DNA of 64,000 nucleotides from JBKBKC01 sp046294265. GTDB lineage: Bacteria; Pseudomonadota; Alphaproteobacteria; Rhodobacterales; Rhodobacteraceae. This document shows, in pieces, positions 7,610 through 16,123 of this stretch. The number at the start of each line of letters is the position of its first letter. Positions within the stretch are counted from its first letter, which is position 1. The position numbers were made by a program, and so were the translations under genes. The stretch lies in contig JBKBKC010000014.1 of NCBI GenBank assembly GCA_046294265.1, positions 1 to 64,000 on the forward strand, in the 5' to 3' direction. The notes under the pieces were generated by a model that searched no databases, was not told where the DNA came from, and saw nothing but the letters and a program-made list of their open reading frames with translations.

Positions 7610-9009
7610 GGGAGCATGTCCTTCAGCCGCAGTTCGGCGATGCGCTCCACCTGTGCGCAGGCGGTGGCGAATTCGGTGGCGGTGTCGTTGGCGATGCGGG
7701 TGTGGAAGGCGGCAAGGATCGTGTCCTTGCTGTTGTCGCGCACCGCGATGATGAAGGGAAAGCCGTGGCGCGCGACATAGTCGGTGTTGAGCCGCTGGAA
7801 GGTTGCCCGTTCGTCATCGGTCAGGGCGTCGAGGGCGGCGCTGGCCTGCTCATGGGTCGACTCCGGGGTCAGGCGGCGGGCCTGGGCCAGCTTTCCCGCA
7901 AGGTCGGGGTGGGCGCGCAGGACGCGCATCCGTTCCTCGGGTGCGGCGCTGCGGAAGATGCGGGCCATCGCGTTGCTGATGCCGGTCGCGCTGTCATGGG
8001 CTGGGCCAAGCTCGAGGCCCCAGGCGCGCTCTGCGATCCAGGGGGAATGTTCGAACACGCCGCCGAAGCGGGCGACGAAGGTGTCGCGGCCCATCCGCGA
8101 GGGACGCTCGCGCGGCAGGGGTGGGTGGGTCGCGGCCCAATGCGCCGCAATCTGGCCGCGCGTGGCGAACCATGCGCCGCCCTTCTGCGCCGCGTGGTCG
8201 AGAAACCGCATCAGCCCCGCGATCTTGCCCGGTCGCCCGATCAGGCGGCAATGCAGGCCCACCGAGAACATCCGCCCACCCTCGGCATGCAGCACGTCGA
8301 GGGTGTCGCAGAGGTAGTCGCCGAACTGCCGCCCCGTGATATAGCCCGGCGCGGTGGCGAAGCGCATGTCATTGGCTTCCAGCGTGTAGGGGATCACCAA
8401 CTGGTCGCGGCCCCCGATATCGGACCAGTAGGGCAGATCGTCGTCGTAGGTGTCGGAAATCCAGTCGAACAGCCTAGTTTCCGCCGTCAGCCGCAGGGTG
8501 TTGGCCGAGCAACGACCGGTGTACCAGCCTCGGGGTGGGCTACCCGTCACCTCGGCATGCAGGCGCACCGCCTCGGCGATGGCGGCGCGTTCCTGATCTT
8601 CGGGCATGTCCCGGTGATCGACCCATTTCAGGCCGTGGCTGGCGATTTCCCAGCCTGCGGCCTGCATCGCCGCGACCTGCCCGGGGGCGCGGGCAAGGGC
8701 GGTGGCCACGCCATAGATCGTGACGGGCAGGCCGCGCCCAGTGAACAGCCGGTGCAGCCGCCAGAACCCCGCGCGCGCGCCATAGTCATAAAGGGATTCC
8801 ATGTTCCAGTGCCGCATCCCCGCCCAGGATTGGGCGCCTGCGATGTCGGAGAGGAAGGCTTCGGACCCGGCATCGCCGTGCAGCACGCTGTTTTCGCCGC
8901 CCTCCTCGTAGTTCAGCACCAGGCTGACCGCGACCCGTGCGCCGCCGGGCCACTGCGGATCGGGCGGGGTGGCACCGTGGCCGTGGAAATCGCGGGGATA
9001 GCGGTTCAA
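7606..9009 (-). CDS. puuE-uraD: Bifunctional allantoinase PuuE / OHCU decarboxylase UraD fusion
   Basis: One chain of 467 residues joins two consecutive steps around allantoin. Residues 1 to about 300 are a PuuE-type allantoinase of the polysaccharide deacetylase fold (SLVLNYEEGGE, EIASHGLKWVDH). Residues from about 306 are a UraD-type decarboxylase, with LRAHPDLAGK and STHEQASA supplying its conserved His and Glu. The open frame continues upstream to 9231, but PuuE proteins begin at the YPRD motif. A TTG at 9009, preceded by AGGAG six bases away, is therefore the best start. The fused order decarboxylates OHCU to allantoin and then opens the allantoin ring. Confidence 0.93.
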   Translation of the reverse strand: MNRYPRDFHGHGATPPDPQWPGGARVAVSLVLNYEEGGENSVLHGDAGSEAFLSDIAGAQSWAGMRHWNMESLYDYGARAGFWRLHRLFTGRGLPVTIYGVATALARAPGQVAAMQAAGWEIASHGLKWVDHRDMPEDQERAAIAEAVRLHAEVTGSPPRGWYTGRCSANTLRLTAETRLFDWISDTYDDDLPYWSDIGGRDQLVIPYTLEANDMRFATAPGYITGRQFGDYLCDTLDVLHAEGGRMFSVGLHCRLIGRPGKIAGLMRFLDHAAQKGGAWFATRGQIAAHWAATHPPLPRERPSRMGRDTFVARFGGVFEHSPWIAERAWGLELGPAHDSATGISNAMARIFRSAAPEERMRVLRAHPDLAGKLAQARRLTPESTHEQASAALDALTDDERATFQRLNTDYVARHGFPFIIAVRDNSKDTILAAFHTRIANDTATEFATACAQVERIAELRLKDMLP

Positions 9010-9059
9010 GGGAGGCTCCTGTCGTTGGCATGACGTTAGGGCAGAAAATGCGGGCGCGG

Positions 9060-9081
9060 TTTCAAAATTTCCGCGAAGGTG
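9060..9081. promoter_or_regulatory. Putative operator shared by the purine genes (site 1)
   Basis: TTTCAAAATTTCCGCGAAGG lies between the divergent starts of puuE-uraD and uraH. It resembles the site at 12086-12108 upstream of puuD (TTTCAA then CCGCGAA and GTG). Each has a TTTC...GAA dyad of the size bound by LysR-type regulators. The role is an inference from similarity and position. Confidence 0.45.
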
Positions 9082-9157
9082 ATTATCGGCAAAGGGCTGG
9101 TCGCGCGGCGGGGCGGAATGCGGGTAATCTGGGCAGGATGAACACGGAGGCTGGATG

Positions 9158-9517
9158 ATGGGCGAAGGGCGATTGACGACGCATGTGCTGGACACCGCGC
9201 AGGGAAAGCCTGCGGCGGGGGTGAAGATCATGCTCTACCGGGTTTCAGGCAACAGCCACCGCAAAATCGGCGAGGGGGTGACCAATGCCGACGGCCGCAC
9301 CGATGCGCCGATGCTGGCGGGCAAGGCGTTCACGACCGGCTGCTATGAGCTGGTATTCTGTGCAGGCGACTACCTGCGCGCGACGGGGCAGGCGGCCGCT
9401 GGCGTGCTGTTTCTGGACTCGATCCCGATCCGCTTTGGGGTGCCCGACGCGGGGGCGCATTACCACGTGCCGCTGCTGATCTCACCCTTCGCTTATTCGA
9501 CCTATCGCGGAAGTTGA
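9158..9517 (+). CDS. uraH: 5-hydroxyisourate hydrolase (transthyretin-like)
   Basis: Hydrolyses 5-hydroxyisourate, the product of urate oxidase, to OHCU. The 119-residue protein begins with the THVLDTAQGKPA motif and ends in YRGS, the C-terminal signature of hydroxyisourate hydrolases. No signal peptide is seen. Two adjacent ATG codons exist at 9155 and 9158. The second has the better spacing (7 bases) from GGAGG. The gene is divergent from puuE-uraD and shares its regulatory region. Confidence 0.93.
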   Translation: MGEGRLTTHVLDTAQGKPAAGVKIMLYRVSGNSHRKIGEGVTNADGRTDAPMLAGKAFTTGCYELVFCAGDYLRATGQAAAGVLFLDSIPIRFGVPDAGAHYHVPLLISPFAYSTYRGS

Positions 9518-9567
9518 CCATCAGGCTTGACCCACGAAAGCTGATCGGGTTTGCTTAGGCCGATGCC

Positions 9568-11090
9568 ATGGGCAGGAGTGTCGCGATGCAGGCCATGACA
9601 CGCCCCTGTGCGTATCTCTGACCCTGCGGTGGCACTGGGCTTCGTTGGCTGACCTGACCGCCGATCAGGTCTGGCAATGCTGGCAGGAGCGGGCAGCGGG
9701 CCAAGGGCTGACGCCGGCGGCAGAGACGGCGGCGCGCGACGGGTCTGTGCTGCGGTTGGCCGGCGTATCGGTCGCGCCCCTTGGCGGCACTCAGTTCGAC
9801 ATCGCGCAGACCGTCCTGACCGAAGCGGCGGACGGCAGCGTGGCCGCCGCCTTTCCCGACCGGGTCGCGATCACCTTCGAGCCCGGTGACAGCATGGCGG
9901 CACTTGGAACTGGTGCAGGAGGGGCTGACGGTCATCCTGCGCAAAGGGGACGCCCAGGGCGAGATCTTGTATGACGTTTCGGCAGACTTGCTTGAGGGCG
10001 TCCACCTCGGAATGGGCGGCGATTCCGCTCGGGGCACCCTGTCCATCATCGACTTCAGATGGCGCTTTCACGAGGCGGCGTTTACCGCATGGACCACGCC
10101 GGGGCCGTGGCGCGGACGGTGCTGGACCGGAAGGCCCGAACGCTACGTTGCCGCCTCGCCTTTGATTTTAGTCCCTGAACATCTGCTCGTTGCAGACCAA
10201 CAGGATCGAGGATGCCGCGATCACGCTGGATCTTGCGGTCCCTTCGTCGATGCCGATTCTGGCCATGACGGGACCCGCCGATTTCGCTCAGGCGCTGCGC
10301 GACGGAATGGCGTGGCGCATGCACATGACGCATGGGGCGACCGAACAGACGGATCGCACCAGCGGCATTTTCGGCGACCGCGATTGGGGGGCTCACCACC
10401 TCGTCCGGCACGATGGCCCTGTCACTTGATCGCACGGGATTGTCGATGGAGGGCGAGATTTCGTCAGCCGGGATCTGGGCTGTTGTGGGGCCTTTTCCCG
10501 ACGCTGGCGTTCTTGCCAAAGTCGGCGCCTCGGTCATGGCGTTCCGGTTGCCTCTGGTCCGCGATGCCGCCCCCGATGATTTCGCGTTGCGACTGGGGAT
10601 CAAGGACATCGACGTCGCGGATGGTGTCTGGGACCTTTTCGACGCGGGCCGCGTGTTCCCGCGAAATGCCGCATCGCTGGACCTCGATGTGGCGGGCAAG
10701 GCGTGGTTCGATTTGCTGGGGCTGGCAGAGGATGATCCGGCGGGGCGCAGGCGCGACCCGGCGCGCTGGCGCGAGATCGTCTCCCGGGCCTTACGGAGCC
10801 TTCCGGTTGCGGTGGCCGGGGCGACGCTTTCTGGGGAGGGGGCCTTTACCTTTGCCACCGGCGCCGACGGCGTCCCGGTGCCCGACGGCCGCGCCGGTTT
10901 TGCGATGACCAGGGCCAACGCGCTGCTGGACAGGGCGGTGTCGGCGGGCATCGCCACGGCTGCTGACGTGCGCGGCACGCGGATGATGATGGGGATGTTC
11001 ATGCGCCCCGGCACTGGCGGTGACAGCCTGACTTCCGAGATCGAGGCGAAGGTCGACGGGTCGGTAACTCTCAACGCGATGCCGCTCAGA
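9568..11090 (+). pseudogene. Decayed DUF2125-family gene
   Basis: Pieces of one DUF2125 protein, a periplasmic family of about 500 residues common in Rhodobacteraceae, are spread over all three forward frames. The order is frame 3 near 9624-9893, frame 1 near 9897-10058, frame 3 near 10059-10175 with an in-frame TGA at 10176-10178, frame 2 near 10190-10390 and frame 3 from about 10400 to the end. The signal-peptide region is also out of frame. The final segment runs past the expected C-terminus into the antisense of the LysR gene. At least four frameshifts and one stop make this a pseudogene. Sequencing error could explain one of these but hardly all. Family assignment is by recognition. Confidence 0.75.
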
Positions 11091-12039
11091 TCGCAGGCGC
11101 TTGGCCATGTTCGGCCAGGTCCAGCCCCGCTACCTGTCCGGTCAGGTCGGCGCGCATCCGGGCGATGATGTAGTCCGAGAACAGCCGGATCTTCGGGTCC
11201 TGCAAGCGGCGGTGCTGGGTCAGGCAGGTCAGTTGCGCGGGCAGCGGCGGGCTGGCGGTGGCCACGGGGATCAGCGCGCCCGACCTCAGGTGGTCGGCCA
11301 CCTCGAACACCGGCTTAAGGATGATCCCCCGCCCGTCCAGCGCCCAGGCGGTCAGCACGTCGCCGTCATCCGATTCGAACGGGCCGGTGATCTCGAACCG
11401 GCGGGGACCCTCGGGGGTGACCAGCGTCCACTGGAATTCGCGCGCGCCCGGAAAGCGCAGGTTCAGGCAGTCGTGCCGGTCGGCCACGAGGGCCGCGCCA
11501 TCGCCGGGCATTCCGCGCGCCGCGACATAGGCGGGGGCGGCGCACAACAGGCGCGGGCAATCGGCGACAACACGCATCTTGAGCGTGGAATCCTCAAGAA
11601 AACCAAGGTGGAACGCCATGTCCAAGCCTTCGGCCGTCACATCGACATTGCGGTCGGACAGGCGCAGGCGGGTGTCGATCTGGGGATAGAGGTCCTTGAA
11701 CGCGGGCACATGGGGGGCGATGAAACGCCGCCCTACTCCCAAAGGCGCCGCCACAAAGATCGTCCCGCGCGGGGATTGGGCGCCATGCATCACTGCCGCT
11801 TCGGCTTCTTCTATCGCGTCCAGCACCTTGAGCGCACCGTCATAGAAAAGCCGCCCATTCTCCGTGGGTTGCAGGCTGCGTGTGGTGCGGTTGAAGAGCC
11901 GCACACCGAGGTGTTTCTCCAGTTCCGAGATTCGCGCCGAGGCGACGGCGGCCGAGGTGCGCTGGTCGCGCGCGGCCGCACTCATGCTGCCCAAATCATA
12001 GACACGGACGAACATGCGCAGGGTATTGACGTAGGACAT
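11086..12039 (-). CDS. LysR-family transcriptional regulator, probably of purine catabolism
   Basis: A 317-residue regulator with an N-terminal winged helix-turn-helix (about 1-60, including AARDQRTSAAVASARISELE) and a C-terminal substrate-binding domain. It is transcribed away from puuD with about 110 bases between the starts, a usual arrangement for a LysR protein controlling its neighbour. The inducer is not known; urate or a later ureide is the natural guess. Its 3' end overlaps the antisense of the decayed DUF2125 gene. Confidence 0.88.
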   Translation of the reverse strand: MSYVNTLRMFVRVYDLGSMSAAARDQRTSAAVASARISELEKHLGVRLFNRTTRSLQPTENGRLFYDGALKVLDAIEEAEAAVMHGAQSPRGTIFVAAPLGVGRRFIAPHVPAFKDLYPQIDTRLRLSDRNVDVTAEGLDMAFHLGFLEDSTLKMRVVADCPRLLCAAPAYVAARGMPGDGAALVADRHDCLNLRFPGAREFQWTLVTPEGPRRFEITGPFESDDGDVLTAWALDGRGIILKPVFEVADHLRSGALIPVATASPPLPAQLTCLTQHRRLQDPKIRLFSDYIIARMRADLTGQVAGLDLAEHGQAPAI

Positions 12040-12085
12040 CGGAGCCTTCGGAGATTTTCCCGCGTGGTTTGAAAGTGCTGCGGCA

Positions 12086-12108
12086 TTTCAAGGATTACCG
12101 CGAAAGTG
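12086..12108. promoter_or_regulatory. Putative operator shared by the purine genes (site 2)
   Basis: TTTCAAGGATTACCGCGAAA followed by GTG, in the divergent region between the LysR gene and puuD. TTTC and GAAA form a dyad 12 bases apart. It matches the site at 9060-9081 except for a few bases and one gap. It is probably the LysR binding site, by inference. Confidence 0.45.
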
Positions 12109-12148
12109 CGCGCCGGTATAGCCTGTCGCAAACCGGATGGAGGCCGCG

Positions 12149-13372
12149 ATGTATGACTGGGCTGTGATGTGGGAATGGGTCGAGATCGGGGTGCGCTGGC
12201 TGCATGTGATCACGGCCATCGCCTGGATCGGATCCTCGTTTTATTTCATCGCCCTGGACCTCGGCCTGCGGCAGACACCCAGCCTGCCCCCCTTGGCGCA
12301 TGGCGAGGAATGGCAGGTGCATGGGGGGGGCTTTTATCACATCCAGAAATACCTGGTGGCGCCTCAGATGATGCCTGAGCATCTGACCTGGTTCAAATGG
12401 GAAAGCTATGCGACGTGGCTTTCGGGTTTCGCGCTCTTGGTGCTGGTCTATTATCTGGGGGCCGAGCTTTTCCTGATTGATCCCAATGTGATGGACCTTG
12501 CCGTGTGGCAAGCGGTGGCGATCTCGCTGGCGTCACTGGCGTTCGGCTGGGCGGTTTACGACACGCTCTGCCGTGTGTTCGTGAAGGCGGATCAGACGGT
12601 GCTGATGGTCGTGCTGTTCGCGGTGCTGGTGGCGATGGCTTGGGGCTATACGCAGGTGTTTTCGGGCCGCGCGGCGTTGCTGCATCTGGGGGCGTTCACG
12701 GCCACGATCATGTCGGCCAATGTGTTCATGGTGATCATGCCGAACCAGCGGATCGTGGTGGCGGACCTGAAGGCGGGGCGGGTGCCCGATGCCAAGTATG
12801 GCAAGATCGCCAAGCAGCGCAGCACGCACAACAACTACCTGACGCTGCCGGTGGTGTTCCTGATGCTGTCGAACCACTATCCACTTGTATTCGCAACACA
12901 ACATAACTGGATCATCGCAAGCCTGGTGTTCTTGATGGGGGTCACGATCCGCCACTGGTTCAACACCCGCCATGCACGCAAGGGCAACCCGCATTGGACA
13001 TGGGCGGTGACGGCGGTGCTGTTTCTGGTGATCGCCTGGCTGTCCACGGCCCCGATGCGGGGGCACGAGGCCGAGGCGCGGCTGTCGCCTGAGGCCTTAA
13101 GGATGGCGAAAGCCGAGGGATTTGAACACGTTGCCGACATCGTTCTGGGCCGCTGCTCCATGTGCCACGCGGCCGAGCCGAACTGGGAAGGGATGCGCTG
13201 GCCGCCCAAGGGCGTGGTGCTGGAGACGCCTGAACAGATCGCCACCGAGGCGCGGCGCATCTATCTGCAATCGGGGATCAGCCATGCGATGCCCCCCGGC
13301 AACCTGAGCTGGATGGAGCCGGAAGAGCGTGCGGCCATCGTGCGGTGGTTCCGGGCGGGGCGGTCGGGCTGA
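12149..13372 (+). CDS. puuD: Membrane-bound urate oxidase/hydroxylase with cytochrome c domain
   Basis: Oxidises urate to 5-hydroxyisourate and passes electrons to the respiratory chain instead of making peroxide. The 407-residue protein has an N-terminal membrane domain with about eight hydrophobic segments and a C-terminal cytochrome c domain. The haem motif CSMCH is at residues 336-340 and a candidate axial Met is in HAMPPGNLSWM. ATG 12149 is chosen over an upstream ATG because GGAGG at 12139-12143 is 5 bases away. It starts the urate pathway completed by uraH and puuE-uraD. Confidence 0.94.
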   Translation: MYDWAVMWEWVEIGVRWLHVITAIAWIGSSFYFIALDLGLRQTPSLPPLAHGEEWQVHGGGFYHIQKYLVAPQMMPEHLTWFKWESYATWLSGFALLVLVYYLGAELFLIDPNVMDLAVWQAVAISLASLAFGWAVYDTLCRVFVKADQTVLMVVLFAVLVAMAWGYTQVFSGRAALLHLGAFTATIMSANVFMVIMPNQRIVVADLKAGRVPDAKYGKIAKQRSTHNNYLTLPVVFLMLSNHYPLVFATQHNWIIASLVFLMGVTIRHWFNTRHARKGNPHWTWAVTAVLFLVIAWLSTAPMRGHEAEARLSPEALRMAKAEGFEHVADIVLGRCSMCHAAEPNWEGMRWPPKGVVLETPEQIATEARRIYLQSGISHAMPPGNLSWMEPEERAAIVRWFRAGRSG

Positions 13373-13480
13373 CTGCAGCCGGATCGGCCGGTCAGCAAAA
13401 AGCCATCGTTGCTCCAAAGCGAACTTTCTGCGACATTTTCCGCATAGAAAGCAAAAGTTCATATCAAAAGGAAGCGACAG

Positions 13481-13840
13481 ATGGCCGACGCGAAGAAACA
13501 CGTGGCTCAGGTGAGCAAGGCGCTCGAAAACGCCCGCAAGGCGATGTTTGAGATCAAGGTTGCCGTTGGCAAGGGTGACACGGCGAAGGACGTGGATACG
13601 ATCCTCACCGACGCGATGAAACTCGCATCGCGCCTTTCTCAACTTGAAAAGGATTTGCCCGAAGATGCCAGCAAACATGTAGCAGCCGCCAGTCAGGCAT
13701 TTGAAGTCGCACGAAAAGGCATGTTCGAGATCAAGGTTGCCGTTGGAAAGGGGGGTGCCGTCAAGGACATCGACAAGCTTCTCGTAGACGCCCAGAAAGT
13801 GGAAGGCAATTTTCGCAACCTGGCAAAGACTATTGGCTGA
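13481..13840 (+). CDS. Hypothetical helical protein with two 60-residue repeats
   Basis: I do not recognise a family. The 119 residues are two copies of one unit. Residues 1-59 and 60-119 share K-HVA...A.E.ARK-MFEIKVAVGKG followed by KD-D--L-DA-K. The DNA is also similar around ATCAAGGTTGCCGTTGG, so the duplication is fairly recent or constrained. It is charged, predicted helical, and lacks a signal peptide or membrane segment. AAAAGGAAG precedes the ATG. GC is visibly lower than in the neighbours, and the gene stands alone between puuD and the convergent zinc-ribbon gene. Confidence 0.75.
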   Translation: MADAKKHVAQVSKALENARKAMFEIKVAVGKGDTAKDVDTILTDAMKLASRLSQLEKDLPEDASKHVAAASQAFEVARKGMFEIKVAVGKGGAVKDIDKLLVDAQKVEGNFRNLAKTIG

Positions 13841-13867
13841 CCGCGAAGGGTGGTCTCCTGTCTGGTC

Positions 13868-14971
13868 TTACTGGCTTTGCGTGAACCAGACCACCGCGCC
13901 CGCCACCACCGCTGCCGCCACCACCGCCAGTGCGATCTTCCATTTGGACCAGGGTCGCTCGCCCCGCACCTTGCCGGTCTGGCCGTTCACCACAAAGCGG
14001 AAGGTGCGGCCGTCGTATCTGTAGGCGGCCATCCAGACCGGAAGGAGGATGTGCTTGAACGTCTCCAGGCTGAACTGGCTGTCGATGCGGGCAATCTGCT
14101 GTTCATCGCCGCCGATGGCGCGGGCCACATCGCCGCGGATCACCCCTTCCATGATGGCGCGCGCGCGGGCATGGCCGTCGGGCAGGGCAACGGTGTAGCC
14201 CTCGGCGGTGAACCCTGCGAGGTAGTCGGCGCGAAAGGGTTCCAGCGCCGACAGGTCCCAGGGCTCCAGCGCCTCGGTATAGCCCTTGGGCAGCGAGGTG
14301 GAGGCCAGCACCAGCACATCGTCGAAATCGCGGGTGACCCAGCCGGAAACGTTCTGCCAACGGGTCTTGCGCACCTGTTCCTGCCGCCGCTCTGGCTTGC
14401 CGTTGACCTGCACGGTGACGGTGCGGGTCTCATAGTAGTAGGTGCCACGCTGGCCCGAATAGCGGCTGCGGGAGGCCGCGTCGAAGGTCCAGTAGGGCGA
14501 ATAGACGCCGTTCAATGCACGCCCCTTGCGGGCATATTCCACCAGGCCGCCCGGCGCGAACCACAACCGGCCCAGCCATTTCGTCATCGCCTCGCGTGCC
14601 TGCGCCTCGGTCAGACGGAAGGGCAGCACCGCCTGCGGCTTGATCTGGCGGTTGGTGCCGGTGCCGATGACGACGGGGCTGGCGCAGAAGGGGCATTCGG
14701 TGGCGTGCTGGGCCCCCTGGAATTCGACCAGCGCGCCGCAGCTTTGGCAGCGGGTTGTGCGGGGTTCCTCCATCGCGGCCTTTGGCAACTGGTCGCGCAG
14801 GGCGGCATCGAGGTCAAGCTCTCCCAGCGCGGACCTGCGGTCGCGCGGGCTGGCCTCGGGGATCGCCTGCACATGTCCGCAATGGTCGCAGACGAGTTGC
14901 GTGGCACCGGGGGCAAAGCGCAGGTCTGATCCGCAAGCCTCGCAGGGCCAGCGTTGCGCGGTGTCGTCCAT
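13868..14971 (-). CDS. Zinc-ribbon membrane protein, partner of SPFH protein
   Basis: A 367-residue protein with two zinc ribbons (Cys at 10, 13, 28 and 31, and a second CQSC...CPFC pair near 74-97). A long middle region of the kind seen in TFIIB-type zinc-ribbon or YdjG-like proteins follows. It ends in a single C-terminal membrane segment near 344-363. Such proteins are often mislabelled as primosomal protein N'; no helicase motif is present here. It follows the SPFH gene by 21 bases and is the last gene of the TelA/XpaC operon. A role in membrane stress or membrane-domain organisation is an inference. Confidence 0.8.
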   Translation of the reverse strand: MDDTAQRWPCEACGSDLRFAPGATQLVCDHCGHVQAIPEASPRDRRSALGELDLDAALRDQLPKAAMEEPRTTRCQSCGALVEFQGAQHATECPFCASPVVIGTGTNRQIKPQAVLPFRLTEAQAREAMTKWLGRLWFAPGGLVEYARKGRALNGVYSPYWTFDAASRSRYSGQRGTYYYETRTVTVQVNGKPERRQEQVRKTRWQNVSGWVTRDFDDVLVLASTSLPKGYTEALEPWDLSALEPFRADYLAGFTAEGYTVALPDGHARARAIMEGVIRGDVARAIGGDEQQIARIDSQFSLETFKHILLPVWMAAYRYDGRTFRFVVNGQTGKVRGERPWSKWKIALAVVAAAVVAGAVVWFTQSQ

Positions 14972-14992
14972 GGGTCAGACCCCGGCCATCGG

Positions 14993-16096
14993 TCACACGC
15001 CGGGCGGTGGCGGCGGGGGGATATGGGAAAAGAGCCGCGCAAGCTCGGTCTCGGCCGCCGGTTTCCAGTCATCCATGCCGGCGGACCAGACGACCGAGGC
15101 GCGGGAGAGTGTGCCGTTTTGCGCCATTGTGGCAAGGTCGGCCTCGGAAAAGGGGCCGGTGGTGGCCCCGTTGGCCGCGACGTGCCAGGTGCGGGTGGCA
15201 GGCGGAGGGGGCGGCGGCGCCGCAGCAGCAGGTGGCGAGGCGCCCCACGGGCCAGGCTGGCCCAGTTGCGCGCCCATCTGCATGCCCATGCCCGCACCCA
15301 TGCCCATCCCCATGGCCGATCCGGCGGCGGTGGCGGGATTGCCCATCGCCTCGGCGGCGTTGAACTGCATGTATTTCGACAGATCCCCCGCGATACCGAC
15401 CGAGGTGCGCTTGTCGAGCACTTTTTCCACCTCTTCGGGCAGGCTGACGTTCTCGATGTAGAATTCGGGCAGGGCGAGGCCGTAGTTGGCGATGGTGGGC
15501 GCGATGGCCGTGGTGATGATCCCGCCCAGATCGCCGGTATTCGCCGCCATGTCGAGGACGGGGATGCCCGAGCCTGCGAGAACGCGGGCAACCTCTTGCA
15601 CGATGACGTTGCGGATTTGCAGGCTGATCTCGGTGGTGGTGAATTCGCCGTCGGTGCCGACGATTTCTTGCATGAACTTTGCAGGGTCGGCCACACGCAT
15701 CGAATAAGTGCCGAAGGCACGGATGCGGACGGGGCCGAATTCGGGGTCGCGGCACATGATGGGGTTCTTGGTTCCCCATTTCTGGTTGTTGAAGCGGGTG
15801 GTGTTGACGAAATAGACCTCGGACTTGAACGGCGAGGCAAAGCCGTGGTCCCAGTGCTGGAGCGTGGTCATCAGGGGCATGTTGTTGGTTTCCAGCATGT
15901 AAAGGCCGGGGCCGAACACATCGGCCAGCTGCCCCTCATGCACGAACACCGCCGCCTGCCCCTCGCGCACCGTCAGCTTGGCGCCGTATTTGATCGCCTG
16001 GCCGCGACGTTCGAACCGCCAGACCATCGTGTCGCGCGTGTCGTCGAGCCAGGCGATGACATCGACGAATTCGCCCCTGAGGAAATCGAACACCAT
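14993..16096 (-). CDS. SPFH-domain protein with C-terminal GYF_2 domain
   Basis: A 367-residue protein of the YdjI / virion-core-like SPFH group. The SPFH region covers about residues 20-250 (KYGAKLTVREGQAAVFVHEG, then LQIRNVIVQEVARVLAGSG). A Gly/Met-rich linker (MGMGMGAGMGMQMG) and a polyproline stretch lead to a GYF_2-like domain near 300-350 (WHVAANGATTGPFSEADL). SPFH proteins form membrane-associated oligomeric scaffolds. The neighbouring zinc-ribbon membrane protein likely anchors or assists it. It belongs to the TelA/XpaC operon. Confidence 0.85.
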   Translation of the reverse strand: MVFDFLRGEFVDVIAWLDDTRDTMVWRFERRGQAIKYGAKLTVREGQAAVFVHEGQLADVFGPGLYMLETNNMPLMTTLQHWDHGFASPFKSEVYFVNTTRFNNQKWGTKNPIMCRDPEFGPVRIRAFGTYSMRVADPAKFMQEIVGTDGEFTTTEISLQIRNVIVQEVARVLAGSGIPVLDMAANTGDLGGIITTAIAPTIANYGLALPEFYIENVSLPEEVEKVLDKRTSVGIAGDLSKYMQFNAAEAMGNPATAAGSAMGMGMGAGMGMQMGAQLGQPGPWGASPPAAAAPPPPPPATRTWHVAANGATTGPFSEADLATMAQNGTLSRASVVWSAGMDDWKPAAETELARLFSHIPPPPPPGV

Positions 16097-16123
16097 GGCG
16101 GGCCTCCTTTTGGCTTGGCGGGA

